Made by a program: the position numbers and the translations under genes
Notes under the pieces: generated by a model
The model's input: only the letters and a program-made list of their open reading frames with translations
What the model was told of the DNA's origin: nothing
Databases searched by the model: none
Source of the DNA: Pseudidiomarina planktonica
GTDB lineage: Bacteria; Pseudomonadota; Gammaproteobacteria; Enterobacterales; Alteromonadaceae
Direction: 5' to 3'
Length of the DNA stretch: 64,000 nucleotides
Assembly (NCBI RefSeq): GCF_900177775.1
Contig: NZ_FXWH01000001.1
Coordinates: 186,001 to 250,000, forward strand
Shown: one piece after another, positions 29,879 to 40,453 of the stretch
How positions within the stretch are numbered: position 1 is the stretch's first letter
How the letters are laid out: the number at the start of each line of letters is the position of its first letter

Positions 29879-30805
29879 ATGAAAGATGAATTTCTACAGG
29901 ATGTTCTGGCGGGATTGCGCTTGCCGCAAAAAGCGCTTTCTCCCAAGTACTTTTATGACGCCAAGGGCTCAAAGTATTTCGACCAAATTTGCGAGTTAGA
30001 AGAATACTATCCGTATCGCACCGAGCTAAGTTTATTGCCTGAAGTTGCGCGTGAATTGAAGCAGTACTTTAAAGAAAAATCGGTTAGTAGCATTCAACTG
30101 GTTGAGTTTGGCGCAGGCTCGTTGCACAAGGTGAAACCGGTGCTGAAAGAGCTAACTATGGTGACCGAATTTACGGCTATAGATATTTCCGGCGAGCATT
30201 TGCAAGAAGCTTCAACTGAATTGGCTGCAAGTTTTCCGAAGTTACCAATTAAGGTGGCGCAAGGTGACTTTACCAAACCGATTAAGTTAGAAGTTTCTGA
30301 GGCTACCCCCATGGGCTTTTTCCCCGGCTCTACTATTGGTAATTTTGATCCTGAAGACGCCCGGGAGTTTCTGGAAAATGCCCGTACCACATTGGGCGAA
30401 GGCAGCTATATGCTGCTGGGTGTTGATACCAAGAAAGATCAGCAAATGCTGGAAGATGCTTACGACGATAGCCGCAATATTACGGCGCGTTTTAATAAAA
30501 ATATTCTGACGCGAATTAATCGTGAACTGAATGCGGACTTTGAGCTGGACCAGTTTGAACATGTAGCCTCATACAACCAACAGCTTGGCCGAATTGAAAT
30601 GCATTTGCGCAGTTTGACTGCTCAGCAAGTGCAGGTGTCGGGAGAGACTTTTCAGTTTGAAAAAGGCGAAACTATTCATACTGAAAATTCTTATAAATAC
30701 CATCCGGAAGAGTTTGATCAGTTAGCCACGGCCGCGGGCTGGCGCCGCGAATGTTTGTGGCTGGCGCCCGACGGTATTTTTGCAGTCATGCTGCTGGCGA
30801 ATTAA
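29879..30805 (+). CDS. egtD: L-histidine N(alpha)-methyltransferase EgtD
   Basis: S-adenosylmethionine-dependent enzyme that trimethylates histidine to hercynine, the first step of ergothioneine synthesis. 308 residues, close to the family length. Visible features: LSPKYFYDAKGSKYFDQIC (about 21-39), EYYPYRTEL, the SAM-binding VEFGAGSLHKV (about 77-87), FFPGSTIGNFDPEDA (about 145-159) and the C-terminal HTENSYKYHPEEF. It lies directly behind egtB; the two suffice for the core pathway if a C-S lyase is supplied elsewhere. Confidence 0.97.
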   Translation: MKDEFLQDVLAGLRLPQKALSPKYFYDAKGSKYFDQICELEEYYPYRTELSLLPEVARELKQYFKEKSVSSIQLVEFGAGSLHKVKPVLKELTMVTEFTAIDISGEHLQEASTELAASFPKLPIKVAQGDFTKPIKLEVSEATPMGFFPGSTIGNFDPEDAREFLENARTTLGEGSYMLLGVDTKKDQQMLEDAYDDSRNITARFNKNILTRINRELNADFELDQFEHVASYNQQLGRIEMHLRSLTAQQVQVSGETFQFEKGETIHTENSYKYHPEEFDQLATAAGWRRECLWLAPDGIFAVMLLAN

Positions 30806-30830
30806 ATTTGAAATTAACAGGAGGAAACTC

Positions 30831-31505
30831 ATGGCGAAAGTATTACTAATTACCGGTGCTTCTAGTGGAATTGGCGAAGCAACAGCACGTAAAGCGGTAG
30901 CCGATGGCCTTAAAGTAATTCTTACTGCACGGCGTGAGAAGCTATTGAATAAGCTGATAGACGAATTTGGCGACGACAACGCCATTGGTGTGGCCGCCGA
31001 CGTTTCCAACTATAAAGAGCTAGAAAATGTGGTGCAAAAAGGCATCGACAAATTTGGTCAGTTGGATGCGGTGTTTGCCAATGCCGGCACAGGCGTATCT
31101 TCGCCTGGTGTTGAGAAAGGTGATCCGGAAGAATGGGACACTATGATAGGTGTGAATATTAACGCACTGATTTACACGGCCCGCTTAACCTTGCCGCATT
31201 TACGCAAAAGTACCGGACATTTTCTAATGACTGGTTCGGCAGCGGGTCGAATTATTCTAAAAGGCTCGGTTTATGGGGCTACCAAGTGGTTTGTGCATGG
31301 TTTTGCGCAGAACCTGGCGGAGGAAATGAAAGAGTGGCAGGGTCGCTGCACCACTATCGCCCCGGGCATGGTGAACACGCCTTTCTTTGATGAACCTAAG
31401 CCGGATAAGTTAGATCCTGATGATGTTGCCGATGCCGTGCTATACGCCATTAATGCACATCCGCGTAACTGCGTACGCGAAGTATTCCTGATGCCGGCCA
31501 ATTAG
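30831..31505 (+). CDS. Short-chain dehydrogenase/reductase behind egtD
   Basis: SDR enzyme of 224 residues from the ATG at 30831, with AGGAGG upstream. Cofactor site ITGASSGIGEATARK (about 6-20), ANAGTG near 85, catalytic Ser in MTGSAAG and YGATK near 144. It is related to the SDR at 22689-23426 but clearly distinct in sequence. It sits 25 bases after egtD in the same direction and is likely to be in the same transcript. A role in ergothioneine metabolism is possible but unsupported; position is the only argument. Confidence 0.92.
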   Translation: MAKVLLITGASSGIGEATARKAVADGLKVILTARREKLLNKLIDEFGDDNAIGVAADVSNYKELENVVQKGIDKFGQLDAVFANAGTGVSSPGVEKGDPEEWDTMIGVNINALIYTARLTLPHLRKSTGHFLMTGSAAGRIILKGSVYGATKWFVHGFAQNLAEEMKEWQGRCTTIAPGMVNTPFFDEPKPDKLDPDDVADAVLYAINAHPRNCVREVFLMPAN

Positions 31506-31602
31506 TCGGTGTTTGGCGCCGGGTCGTTATCATGGTCTATGCTTAACAAGGGAATTACCTTGATAAGTTAATCAGTTATCCGTAGCAAATAGGGAGAAAG
31601 CT

Positions 31603-31881
31603 ATGAAAGTATTTATGCTCGCATTAGGTTCAGTAACGGTTCTTGGTTTAACTGGTTGCAGTACGGAGTCGGTTACGCAATGTACGAAAGCCGCGCAAGC
31701 AACCTGGCAGGAGCAGGACGCTTTTCAGGAGGAGTTAAAAGCTCAGGGTTATGAAATTAATGAGTTCAAAGTAACGCCCGGCAATTGCTATGAAATTTAT
31801 GGTACCAATGCTGATGGTGACAAAGTCGAAATTTACTTCGATCCCGTTGATGGCTCCATTGTGAAAGAAGAATCACACTAA
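31603..31881 (+). CDS. Small lipoprotein with PepSY-like domain
   Basis: 92 residues with a lipoprotein signal ending at LTGC (Cys19). The mature part resembles a single PepSY unit: a helix (AAQATWQEQDAFQEELKAQG) followed by strands including YEIYGTNADGDKVEIYFDP and the typical ending VDGSIVKEE. PepSY domains often inhibit peptidases or bind metals in the periplasm. A cytochrome gene follows after 10 bases, so the two may share a transcript. Family call moderately sure. Confidence 0.78.
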   Translation: MKVFMLALGSVTVLGLTGCSTESVTQCTKAAQATWQEQDAFQEELKAQGYEINEFKVTPGNCYEIYGTNADGDKVEIYFDPVDGSIVKEESH

Positions 31882-31891
31882 TTTCTAAGCT

Positions 31892-32437
31892 GTGCAGAAA
31901 ATGACCCGGCAACGCGACATTGTGATCTGGGACGGCTTTATTCGGGTGTATCACTGGCTGCTCGTTGTACTGTTTAGTTTGAATTATTTTGTTCTCGAGC
32001 CTGGTGGCACTCTGCATCAGATAGCTGGCTATAGCATCGCGGGGTTGATTATTGCGCGTTTCGTGTGGGGTTTTTACGGCTCGCATTATGCGCGCTTTGC
32101 TAACTTCAAGCCATCGCGGTCGGCACTACGAAAACATCTGGCCCACTTGCGTCAGCGTGGTTTACCTGCCAACAGCGGACACAACCCTGTTGGTGCGCTG
32201 ATGATTTATGCGTTGATGGGGTTGTTTGTGCTGCAAGCTGGCAGCGGATTCTTAATGGAAGAGGTGGACTACTTTTTCGGAAGTGACGAGGTAGAAGCTG
32301 TACATGCTTATACGGCTGATGCCATTTTCGTTCTGGTGCTCATTCATGTTGTTGCGGTAGTACTGGTTGCATGGATAGGTCGCATCCAGTTGCTACGACC
32401 TATGCTCACTGGCAAGCGGCGGCTACCTAAAGAATGA
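31892..32437 (+). CDS. Cytochrome b561-type membrane protein
   Basis: About 181 residues with four membrane helices. Haem-ligand candidates are His in RVYHWLLV (helix 1), His in TLHQIAGYS (helix 2), His in EAVHAYTAD and His in LIHVVAVV (helix 4), the pattern of the B-type cytochrome partners of hydrogenases and b561-like proteins. It should pass electrons across or along the inner membrane. The start may be the GTG at 31892 or the ATG at 31901; neither has a strong ribosome site. The small lipoprotein upstream lies 10 bases away. Its partner is unknown; no c-type cytochrome is adjacent. Confidence 0.88.
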   Translation: MQKMTRQRDIVIWDGFIRVYHWLLVVLFSLNYFVLEPGGTLHQIAGYSIAGLIIARFVWGFYGSHYARFANFKPSRSALRKHLAHLRQRGLPANSGHNPVGALMIYALMGLFVLQAGSGFLMEEVDYFFGSDEVEAVHAYTADAIFVLVLIHVVAVVLVAWIGRIQLLRPMLTGKRRLPKE

Positions 32438-32450
32438 CAGGAGGAAGCTC

Positions 32451-32888
32451 ATGAAAACCATAGGCTTATTAGGATGTATGCAATGGGAAAGCACGCTGGC
32501 TTATTATCGCGCTATAAATCAGGGAATACGCGATGCCAAAGGCGGCTTACATTCCGCCAAACTAGTCATGTATAGCGTTGACTTCGCGGCTGTCGACCGC
32601 ATGCAGCGCGGTGATGATTGGGACGGTATTAGCGAGCTCCTGTGTGAGGCCGAGCGCAAGCAAGCGAAAGCAGGTGGGGGCAGTAAAAAAGAGTACCTGC
32701 AAGTTATTGAAGATCTGGCCGAGCAGGGGGCTGATGCAGTTATTCTTGGTAGCAACGATCTCTGCCTGTTGCTAGCGCAAACAGATACTGAAGTGCCACT
32801 GTTGAATGCTGTCGATATTCATGCCACTAAGGCCGTGAACTATGCGTTAGGCGACTCAACCTGGGCGCGCAGCACCAGTCATGGTTAG
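32451..32888 (+). CDS. Internally deleted aspartate/glutamate racemase relative, probably inactive
   Basis: 145 residues, against about 230 in the family. The start ([19 protein letters not shown], with [12 protein letters not shown] further on) and the end ([27 protein letters not shown], here read in two parts) match aspartate racemase-type proteins, but roughly 85 residues between [10 protein letters not shown] and KKEYLQV are absent. The lost part normally carries the first catalytic cysteine (CTNTMH region). The second catalytic cysteine (GCTE) is GSND here. The reading frame is intact and AGGAGG precedes the ATG, so it may still be expressed. It is either a decaying gene or a protein with a new role. 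Its last 33 bases overlap zapE on the other strand. Confidence 0.82.
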   Translation: MKTIGLLGCMQWESTLAYYRAINQGIRDAKGGLHSAKLVMYSVDFAAVDRMQRGDDWDGISELLCEAERKQAKAGGGSKKEYLQVIEDLAEQGADAVILGSNDLCLLLAQTDTEVPLLNAVDIHATKAVNYALGDSTWARSTSHG

Positions 32889-33998
32889 TGGTTGCCAGCG
32901 CTGCATTTCGTATAAGCGCGACTGGCAACGGGCAAACTCAAACTGCAATTGTTCAGACTGATATAAATCATCAATGGCAACGGCTGCGCTTACTAACAGC
33001 AGGCAGCCGCGGTCATAGCATTCATCTACTAAGGCAAGAAAGCGGCGCGCCTGATTGTCTTTTTTACTCACCTGCAGGTTTTGATGTTCCCGTTGATAAC
33101 TTTCTTCCACACCGTGCACAATGTCTTTTTCAGCTATGTAGGTGAATTGCGGTACATCATGTACCACTATGGCCTCGTAGCTACCGGCTAGCTGCATGTA
33201 GTCACGCTGGCTACGGGGGCCTTCACACAAGGCGTCGAAGGTGAACGCAATCACTTGTTGATTGCGCCACAGTGCCGGAATCTCTCGTCCTAGCACAGGC
33301 TCAAAAGCATGTAGCTGAGTTGTGCCGTACAGTTGTTCGGCCTGCTGTCGCAACACACTCGCTGGGGCATCAACGTGGTAGTAATGAAGATCAGTCAGGG
33401 TTAACCGACGGTAGTCGGTACCGCTATCTAATTCTATTACCCGACAGTAGGTTTCCAGCAGCGCAATAGTAGGTTCAAAGCGTTGGCGTTGTAGGCCATT
33501 CCGATAAAGCTGGGAAGGCGGAGCGTTGGAGGTGGTTACCAAAACCACACCATGCTCAAACAAATAGCGCCATAACCGGCCCAGCAGCATAGCGTCACCA
33601 ATATCTTCCACAAAAAACTCATCCAGACACAGCAATTGGTATTGTTCTGCCCAGTCTGCGGCAATCGCTTTTAGTGGGTCTTCAATACCGCTGCAGCGAT
33701 TAAGCTCGGCGTGCACCTGCGCCATAAAATGATGAAAGTGCAGGCGTACTTTTCGGGTTAACGGCACTTGCTCGTAAAAGAAGTCCATGAGCATGGTTTT
33801 GCCACGGCCAACCGGTCCCCACAGATACACACCTGCAACAGAGGTATCTTGCTGTTGCAGCCGCAATGCAACAACGCCAAGCTGCTTGGCAACCTGGCGT
33901 TGTTTGGGGTCTACGACCAACTGTCGGTGGGCAGCCCAGTGAGTAAAGCTTATTTGTTTAATTTGGTTACCCGTAAGTATGGGCGCAGAGTTTCCCAA
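32856..33998 (-). CDS. zapE: Cell division ATPase ZapE (AFG1-like)
   Basis: AFG1/ZapE-family P-loop ATPase that in Escherichia coli associates with the Z-ring. Walker A is GPVGRGKT (about 63-70), Walker B is [15 protein letters not shown], and the FYEQVP and [12 protein letters not shown] stretches are typical. The start is uncertain: the frame begins with a TTG at 33998 inside the end of the peroxiredoxin gene (49-base overlap) without a good ribosome site, and there is no downstream ATG before the family-conserved region. It is convergent with the racemase remnant and overlaps it by 33 bases. Confidence 0.93.
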   Translation of the reverse strand: MGNSAPILTGNQIKQISFTHWAAHRQLVVDPKQRQVAKQLGVVALRLQQQDTSVAGVYLWGPVGRGKTMLMDFFYEQVPLTRKVRLHFHHFMAQVHAELNRCSGIEDPLKAIAADWAEQYQLLCLDEFFVEDIGDAMLLGRLWRYLFEHGVVLVTTSNAPPSQLYRNGLQRQRFEPTIALLETYCRVIELDSGTDYRRLTLTDLHYYHVDAPASVLRQQAEQLYGTTQLHAFEPVLGREIPALWRNQQVIAFTFDALCEGPRSQRDYMQLAGSYEAIVVHDVPQFTYIAEKDIVHGVEESYQREHQNLQVSKKDNQARRFLALVDECYDRGCLLLVSAAVAIDDLYQSEQLQFEFARCQSRLYEMQRWQPLTMTGAARPG

Positions 33999-34582
33999 CC
34001 TTGTGGAAACTTCTTCTTGGCGTCTTCGTCGCTAACCGTTGGACGAATGATTACGTCATCGCCCGGCTGCCAGTCGGCAGGGCAGGCAACTTCCTGTGCG
34101 TCTGTGGTTTGCAACGCATCAATTACCCGCAGAATTTCGTTGAAGTTACGGCCCACAGTCATTGGGTAGGTCATAATCAGCCGGATTTTTTGATTCGGGT
34201 CGATAATAAACACTGAACGAACGGTTGCCGTAGTGCTCTCGCCCGGGTGAATCATGTCGTACAGCTCAGCTACTTTCTTTTCTTTGTCCGCCACAATCGG
34301 AAATTCCAGCACTGTATTTTGGGTGTCGTTTACGTCGCTAATCCAGCCTTGGTGTGCTTCTACGGTGTCAGTAGATAAACCCAGTGGCTTCACGTTGCGC
34401 TGTGCAAATTCCGGAGCCAGTTGCGAAGTACGGCCCATTTCAGTGGTGCAGACCGGGGTGTAGTCGGCCGGATGGCTGAAAAAGAATACCCAGGAGCCTT
34501 TCGCCCAGTCGTGAAAGTCAATTTTGCCCTGAGTGGTGTCTATTTGAAAATTTGGTGCGGTGTCGCCAATACGTAATCCCAT
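33950..34582 (-). CDS. 1-Cys peroxiredoxin (Prx6 type)
   Basis: Thiol peroxidase of 210 residues. The peroxidatic cysteine lies in [14 protein letters not shown] (about residue 45), with Thr two residues ahead of it in TPVCT and a conserved Arg in TVRSVFIID. Length and the long C-terminal domain fit the Prx6 group, which uses an external thiol to complete the cycle. A second cysteine in [14 protein letters not shown] is usual for the group. It reduces hydrogen peroxide and organic peroxides in the cytoplasm. GAGG precedes the ATG. The zapE frame begins within its final codons, so they may be an operon. Confidence 0.95.
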   Translation of the reverse strand: MGLRIGDTAPNFQIDTTQGKIDFHDWAKGSWVFFFSHPADYTPVCTTEMGRTSQLAPEFAQRNVKPLGLSTDTVEAHQGWISDVNDTQNTVLEFPIVADKEKKVAELYDMIHPGESTTATVRSVFIIDPNQKIRLIMTYPMTVGRNFNEILRVIDALQTTDAQEVACPADWQPGDDVIIRPTVSDEDAKKKFPQGWETLRPYLRVTKLNK

Positions 34583-34761
34583 GTGTATATCCTCATGTGT
34601 GTCGTAAGGGAGTGATGGAATAAACCATAGCAGAGTTTCATTTTATTCGGATTATAATATTTACGAATAACTCATAGCTAAATCATCCGTGCATAGACCT
34701 TTGCCAATTCCCTGTGTAAAATTCGGCCTCTTTTGACTCGATTGCTTAACAGGATAAACCT

Positions 34762-35481
34762 ATGGGCCGCGCCTATCAGAACCGTAAAGAATCCATGGCG
34801 AAAACCGCCAATGCAAAAACCAAAGTCTACAGTAAATATGGCCGCGAAATTTATGTGGTAGCCAAGCAAGGTGGCGTTGACCCAGATGGCAACTTAAGCC
34901 TGCGCGGCCTCATTGACCGTGCCAAAAAAGACCAGGTACCTGCGCACGTGATCGAAAAAGCTATTGATAAGGCCAAGGGCGGAGCGGGCGAAGACTACGT
35001 GCCAGCGCGCTACGAAGGCTTTGGTCCGGGCAACTGCATGGTGATTGTGGACTGTTTAACTGACAACGCCAACCGCACCATAGGTGACGTTCGTAACTGT
35101 TTTACCAAAACTAAAACCAAGCTGGGCACGCCGGGTACCGTTGCACACATGTTTGATCATTGTGCCATTCTAGCCTTTAGTGGTCAGGAAGAAGACGCGG
35201 TGTTGGAAGTGCTGATGGAAGCCGACGTAGACGTAACTGATATTGAAGACGAAGACGGCCGGTTAACCGTATTTGCACCGCCTACTGAATACGCAAAAAT
35301 GAAGCAGGCGTTGGTCGATGCCTTTGGCGAAATCGAATTTGATGCCGACGATATTCAGTTTATTCCGCAAGTAACCACTGAAGTAAGCGGTGACGACATT
35401 CCTATGTTTGAGAAGCTTATGGATATGCTAAACGACTGTGACGACGTGCAAAACGTGTATCACAACGCCCAAATCGTTTAA
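34762..35481 (+). CDS. YebC/PmpR-family protein (YeeN-like)
   Basis: 239 residues, beginning [19 protein letters not shown] rather than the AGHSKW start of YebC itself, so it is closer to the YeeN branch. The three-domain layout is kept: N-terminal helical domain ([22 protein letters not shown]), the [16 protein letters not shown] helix and the two ferredoxin-like domains. Members were first described as transcriptional regulators and some are now linked to relief of ribosome stalling at proline-rich stretches. AGGA precedes the ATG. Single gene. Confidence 0.94.
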   Translation: MGRAYQNRKESMAKTANAKTKVYSKYGREIYVVAKQGGVDPDGNLSLRGLIDRAKKDQVPAHVIEKAIDKAKGGAGEDYVPARYEGFGPGNCMVIVDCLTDNANRTIGDVRNCFTKTKTKLGTPGTVAHMFDHCAILAFSGQEEDAVLEVLMEADVDVTDIEDEDGRLTVFAPPTEYAKMKQALVDAFGEIEFDADDIQFIPQVTTEVSGDDIPMFEKLMDMLNDCDDVQNVYHNAQIV

Positions 35482-35513
35482 GCGCCACGTTTTGAGAATG
35501 GCTTGAGAAGGTA

Positions 35514-37430
35514 TTAAACGAATACCTTCTCTATTTTGTACTGTTGCTGATTAACCTGGTCGCTAACGTGGTTCAGTAGCTGCGACGATTTATCAAACTC
35601 GCCTAATAGCTCGGTCATGTGCTGGTGGAAGGCTGCAATAGTTTCGGATTGTTGCACCATCAGCTCGGCTGACTGATTCGCCAAACCACTGGATGATTGC
35701 GCTTTCCCTTCTATATCCAGCAGCACTTTGGTGAGTTTGGCAACCAGATTCTGTTGTTCTTCATTCGCATCGTTAATGTTCGTATAGTGGCCGGAAATAT
35801 TGCTGGCTGCGCTTTCCAGACCGGTCAGGATGGTGCGAATATCGGTCAGCGAGGTTTGCGTTTGCTGCGATAGTTTTCTGACTTCATCCGCTACAACCGC
35901 AAAGCCACGGCCATGCTCACCCGCGCGGGCTGCTTCAATGGCCGCATTTAGCGCCAGCAGGTTGGTTTGGTCGGCAATACCGGCAATAACCTGCAGAATA
36001 TTCTCAACTTCATTTACCGATCTGTTCAGTTCGCCAAGGGCCGACTGGCCATTACCAATGGTTTGGCTGGCATTTTCAGTGGCATTCAACAAGCGTTTGT
36101 TGTCCTGCTGACATTCCTGCATAGACTGGAAAGTGTCATCGGCATTGGTTTGTAGCTCGCCAAAACTGGCCGCTAAACGTTCGGTCAGATCACTTAAATC
36201 TACCAGTATTTGTTGCTTACGGGTGGCGTTATCAGTGCTTTCACGAGAGCGGGAAATAATCTCGGTAACTTCGCGTGAAATTAACTCCAGCGCGTCTTTC
36301 ACCACATCCATTTGCTGTTTTTTCTGGCCAGCTTCAGAGCTGGTTCGCTCTAGCAGTGCATTAAAGCCCGCCGCAATTTCACCCATTTCAGTGTCTTTGT
36401 CGGCTCCGGGCAAGTAGTCCAGGTCGCTTTGGTCCGCCAGTTTGCGCATGGCATCACGCAACATGCGCAGTGGCTGCAGTACCATTTTACGTAGTAACAC
36501 AAAGTTGAATGCGGCAACCGCCAAGAGCAGTACTACGAATACCAATACCAGTACTTTAATTTCTGCCTGACGTTGCTGTTGTTGTTCCGTGAGTGATTGC
36601 TTTGCACCTACCACAGTTTGTTTCAGAGATTCCAGTTGAGCGCTAAGTTGCGTGAATGCTTGCTGACGTTGGCGGTTTTGTTCAATAGTGCGAGTTAGCT
36701 CGCCAGGGTAACGACGCACCAGGCTTTGTAGCTCGCCAATAATACCCGCGCCTAAGTCTTTGGCTTCGCGAGGCACTAACACCATCGACTGGTCGGGTAG
36801 GGTTTCCATAACCCCCAGCAGCGGTAACTCGGCAAGCTTTTCTATGGTTTGCTGCATGTCACCCAGAGTGTTGGTAAGCGTGGCTTCTGACCCATTACTG
36901 AGCATGGCTTCGCGCTGATGTATAAGCTGGCTTAACAACTGAATCAATTCACTGGCGCCAGTTAAATAGTCGCCGGCAACTTGTGGTGAATCGGTGCGGC
37001 CTTCATTGGCATAATCCACCAGGCTGGCAATCTCATTGGACAACCCATTTTCCGCGTTAATAATCAGCCCGTTGGCAGCACCAGAGAGCTTACCTATAGC
37101 GCGATAGTCGGTGTCTATCTGTTGTTGTATTTGCTCAAGTTGACCGCTTAGTTGCGTAAACAGTGAGTTACCTTGTACAACCTCGTTGGTTAGCACACCG
37201 GTAATAGCTTCCCGAGCCTCACCTAGTAGCACGGCGTTACCTGATAACAGGTAGCTGTTCAGCGGCGCTACCACATCACTTTGAATAGACTGTTCAATGT
37301 GCTGATAACTGCGACTTTGGTTATCGAAATAGTTGATTTGAGTGTTTGCCCACAGCAACACACCCAAAAAGAGAACTGACAGAGCGGTTAAAACCAGAGC
37401 GGAAATTCGGCTGAATACAGAAACGCGCAT
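35514..37430 (-). CDS. Methyl-accepting chemotaxis protein with helical periplasmic sensor
   Basis: 638 residues, from the ATG at 37430; a TTG six codons upstream lacks support. TM1 covers about 9-30, then comes an all-helical periplasmic region of about 270 residues with many Gln/Leu heptads, then TM2 (about 300-320), HAMP ([20 protein letters not shown]) and a signalling domain with the conserved tip [20 protein letters not shown]. No defined ligand motif is visible. The C-terminus has no receptor pentapeptide. It is a single gene, convergent with the YebC-family gene (32 bases between stops). Confidence 0.94.
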   Translation of the reverse strand: MRVSVFSRISALVLTALSVLFLGVLLWANTQINYFDNQSRSYQHIEQSIQSDVVAPLNSYLLSGNAVLLGEAREAITGVLTNEVVQGNSLFTQLSGQLEQIQQQIDTDYRAIGKLSGAANGLIINAENGLSNEIASLVDYANEGRTDSPQVAGDYLTGASELIQLLSQLIHQREAMLSNGSEATLTNTLGDMQQTIEKLAELPLLGVMETLPDQSMVLVPREAKDLGAGIIGELQSLVRRYPGELTRTIEQNRQRQQAFTQLSAQLESLKQTVVGAKQSLTEQQQQRQAEIKVLVLVFVVLLLAVAAFNFVLLRKMVLQPLRMLRDAMRKLADQSDLDYLPGADKDTEMGEIAAGFNALLERTSSEAGQKKQQMDVVKDALELISREVTEIISRSRESTDNATRKQQILVDLSDLTERLAASFGELQTNADDTFQSMQECQQDNKRLLNATENASQTIGNGQSALGELNRSVNEVENILQVIAGIADQTNLLALNAAIEAARAGEHGRGFAVVADEVRKLSQQTQTSLTDIRTILTGLESAASNISGHYTNINDANEEQQNLVAKLTKVLLDIEGKAQSSSGLANQSAELMVQQSETIAAFHQHMTELLGEFDKSSQLLNHVSDQVNQQQYKIEKVFV

Positions 37431-37527
37431 AGCAAGCGGGTACCACAACTAAATTGTGTGGCTACTATAAAGCACCTTGATGACACTTTTATGACGGAAT
37501 GTTAACGCTTGAAGGGGTCGCTTGTAT

Positions 37528-37556
37528 AAAAAAGCCCGCTCAATGGAGCGGGCTTT
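37528..37556 (-). terminator. Rho-independent terminator of the prolyl oligopeptidase gene
   Basis: A perfect 11-bp stem (AAAGCCCGCTC / GAGCGGGCTTT) with a 4-base loop, followed on the minus strand by TTT and an AT-rich tail, starting 22 bases past the stop codon. Confidence 0.9.
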
Positions 37557-37578
37557 GGTTTCGTTTGCAAACCGGTCA

Positions 37579-39747
37579 TTAATTCAGTTCCGGCAACTCT
37601 TCTACACCCATATGAAACAGTGTGAAGCCGAAAATATCGGCATACTGTTCAATGGTTTTTGATACCGGCGTACCAGCACCATGGCCAGCATTAGTTTCAA
37701 TGCGAATCAGCTGCGGCGTTTCTTTGGACGCTTTGGCTTGCAGTTCGGCCGCGAACTTAAACGAGTGCGCCGGAACTACACGGTCATCATGATCACCTGT
37801 GGTAATCAAGGTTGCCGGGTAGGTCACGCCTTCTTCAACGTTGTGTACTGGTGAATAGCCCAAGATGTACTTGAACATTTCTTCGCTTTGCGCCGAAGTA
37901 CCGTAGTCATAGGCCCAGCCCGCACCAGCGGTGAAGGTGTGGTAGCGCAGCATGTCGAGTACGCCAACCGCCGGTAAAGCTACGGCGAATAACTCAGGGC
38001 GTTGAGTCATAACCGCGCCTACCAGTAAGCCGCCGTTTGAACCACCACGAACCGCAAGCTTGTCAGAGCTGGTGTAGTCTTCGGCAATCAAATGTTCAGC
38101 CGCGGCAATAAAGTCATCAAACACATTCTGCTTGTTCAACTGGGTGCCGGCATCGTGCCACTCCTTACCGTACTCACCACCGCCACGCAGGTTAGCTACG
38201 GCATATACGCCGCCCATTTCCAGCCATACCGCATTGGTGATACTGAATGATGGCGTTAGGCTGATATTAAAACCGCCGTAACCATACAAAATGGTTGGGT
38301 TGCTACCGTCCAGCTCTAGACCTTTCTTGTGAGTGATAATCATAGGTACTTTGGTACCGTCTTTGGAGGTGTAGAACACCTGCTTCGACACATAATTATC
38401 CGAGTTAAACTTGGCACCAGATTCGGCGTATACAGACGACTCACCCGATTCCGGGGCGAAGCTGTAAATGGTTTGTGGGGTGTTATAGTTGGTGAAGGTG
38501 TAATAAATGACTTCGTCTTCTTGTTTGCCCGAGAAGCCACCAATACTACCAACGCCAGGTAGCGTTACATCCCGAACCAACTCACCTTCGTAGTTGTACT
38601 GTTTAATTTGCGCAATGGCATCAACCATATACTCCGCGAAAATATAACCGGCACCGGTAGCCGGGCTTAGCACATGCTCAGTTTCCGCAATAAAGTCCTG
38701 CCAGTTCGCCACCTGAGGTGCGCCGGCATCTACGCTGACAACGCGCTCGTTCGGTGCATCCAGGTTGGTTGAGAGGTACAAAGTAGTGCCGCGATTAGCC
38801 AATACCGAAGTATCTGAATCGGTGTGATCAAGAATGGTTACCAGCTCACTATCAGGCTTGCTCAAATCGCGCATGAACAACTTGTTGCCCGAGGTTGAGT
38901 TGGCCGCAGAAATAAACAAGAAACGGTCGTCTTCGGTAACATCAGCGCCGACATAACGATGCTTGTCTGCTTCAGTACCACCGAAAATAACCGGGTCGTC
39001 GGCCTGATCAGTGCCAAGCTTGTGATAGTAAAGCTTGTGCTGATCAGTCTTCGCGGAAAGCTCGCTACCTTCCGGCTTGTCATAGCTGGAATAATAGAAA
39101 CCTTCATTCCCGAACCATTCAATACCGGTGAACTTCACATCAACCAGTTCAGGTTCAAGTTGCTCTTTGGTTTCAACATCAATCAGAATGATTTTGCGCC
39201 AGTCACTACCACCTTCAGAAATCGAGTAGGCAGCAATAGAGCCGTCTTTGGAAAAGCTCAGTTGCGCCAGCGATGTGGTGCCGTCTTCGCTAAAGGTATT
39301 CGGGTCAAGAAACACTTCCGGCTCGCCATCGCCTTTTTGGCGGTAAACCACGTACTGGTTTTGTAAGCCATCATTTTTATAGAAGTAGGTGTAGTCGCCT
39401 TCCTGAAAAGGAGCGCTAATTTTTTCGTAGTTCCATAAAGTAGATAACCGCTCGCGAATTTGCTCGCGATAAGGAATTTGATCCAGATGCGCAAAAGTCA
39501 CTTCGTTTTGTGCTTTTACCCAGGCTTCAGTTTCCGGGCTGCGGTCGTCTTCTAACCAGCGGTATGGGTCGGTTATTTCGGTATTAAAATAGGTATCGAC
39601 CACAGTTCCCTGACGGGTTTCTGGATATTTAATTTCAGCTGTTCGCATAGAATCTTTGGCACTACTTGTGTTGGTGGGTTTATCCGCTTCGCCTGAGCAA
39701 GCGGTAGCTAAGGTTAGAGCCAGCGCACTGGCAACCAGATATTTCAT
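37579..39747 (-). CDS. Prolyl oligopeptidase family serine peptidase, lipoprotein
   Basis: S9A peptidase of 722 residues that cleaves peptides after proline. The lipoprotein signal ends at LATAC (Cys17), so it should be membrane-anchored in the periplasm or outer membrane. An N-terminal seven-bladed propeller (about 100-440) is followed by the hydrolase domain with Ser in [11 protein letters not shown] (about 567), Asp in [15 protein letters not shown] (about 650) and His in NAGHGAG (about 685). [12 protein letters not shown] and the NLRGGGEYG stretch are typical. It would finish the digestion of peptides made by the subtilases. AGGAG precedes the ATG. Single gene with its own terminator. Confidence 0.96.
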   Translation of the reverse strand: MKYLVASALALTLATACSGEADKPTNTSSAKDSMRTAEIKYPETRQGTVVDTYFNTEITDPYRWLEDDRSPETEAWVKAQNEVTFAHLDQIPYREQIRERLSTLWNYEKISAPFQEGDYTYFYKNDGLQNQYVVYRQKGDGEPEVFLDPNTFSEDGTTSLAQLSFSKDGSIAAYSISEGGSDWRKIILIDVETKEQLEPELVDVKFTGIEWFGNEGFYYSSYDKPEGSELSAKTDQHKLYYHKLGTDQADDPVIFGGTEADKHRYVGADVTEDDRFLFISAANSTSGNKLFMRDLSKPDSELVTILDHTDSDTSVLANRGTTLYLSTNLDAPNERVVSVDAGAPQVANWQDFIAETEHVLSPATGAGYIFAEYMVDAIAQIKQYNYEGELVRDVTLPGVGSIGGFSGKQEDEVIYYTFTNYNTPQTIYSFAPESGESSVYAESGAKFNSDNYVSKQVFYTSKDGTKVPMIITHKKGLELDGSNPTILYGYGGFNISLTPSFSITNAVWLEMGGVYAVANLRGGGEYGKEWHDAGTQLNKQNVFDDFIAAAEHLIAEDYTSSDKLAVRGGSNGGLLVGAVMTQRPELFAVALPAVGVLDMLRYHTFTAGAGWAYDYGTSAQSEEMFKYILGYSPVHNVEEGVTYPATLITTGDHDDRVVPAHSFKFAAELQAKASKETPQLIRIETNAGHGAGTPVSKTIEQYADIFGFTLFHMGVEELPELN

Positions 39748-39913
39748 GACAAAGCTCCTGCATAGAGTTCGTTGTTATTATGATTGGGCAATAAGCTATC
39801 AGGAAATGCTACAAAAAGGTATTCCTTCGGCTTGGTAATGATCTTGCACAGCCGCTACTTCATACCTAACCTTATCTGAGGATTTCCAAAAGCAAGCAGC
39901 CAGGAGGCAAACT

Positions 39914-40453
39914 ATGCGTTCTATGAAATTTTTAACCATACCCTTGGTGGCATTCACGTTAGCCGCGTGCGAGGGTGAGCCCGATGTACCAGTCACTGAC
40001 CAAAGTGGCGCCGACATAGGTTCGGCAGCATTAGTGACGGCTTACACGAAGCTCGGCAATGAGCTAATCGGCGCCGTGAAACAAGGCGACCAAGTCACTA
40101 TCGTTAGTAACGCCAATCAAATGGTCGATTATTCAATTAATTTGGTAGACCGCTTTCGCGAGCAATATCCACAGTGTGATACCTATTTGCGTGCGGTTAA
40201 AGATGTAGTACCACGTATCAACACCATCAGTGTGGAAGTGTTGGAAAATGATTATCACCAGGACGGCGCTTTAGGCGAAATGCCTTCTGAAACCTGTTAT
40301 CACGCGAAAGACCTGCTGGTTCATCCGGCCTCGGTGATTGCGTTAATGCGCGAGCAGCCCGACGGTTATCTGGAAGCTGTGGAAGCCGAGATAACCGAAG
40401 TGCTGGCGCACATGGATGCAGTGCAAGGCGAACTCAATATTGATAGCAACTAA
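39914..40453 (+). CDS. Lipoprotein of unknown function
   Basis: 179 residues with a strong AGGAGG site and a lipoprotein signal ending at TLAAC (Cys19). The mature part is mainly helical (LVTAYTKLGNELIGAVKQGD, DYSINLVDRFREQYPQCD) with three further cysteines. I recognise no family. It is divergent from the peptidase gene, with 166 bases between. Its stop codon abuts that of the MltC-like gene on the other strand. Confidence 0.78.
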   Translation: MRSMKFLTIPLVAFTLAACEGEPDVPVTDQSGADIGSAALVTAYTKLGNELIGAVKQGDQVTIVSNANQMVDYSINLVDRFREQYPQCDTYLRAVKDVVPRINTISVEVLENDYHQDGALGEMPSETCYHAKDLLVHPASVIALMREQPDGYLEAVEAEITEVLAHMDAVQGELNIDSN

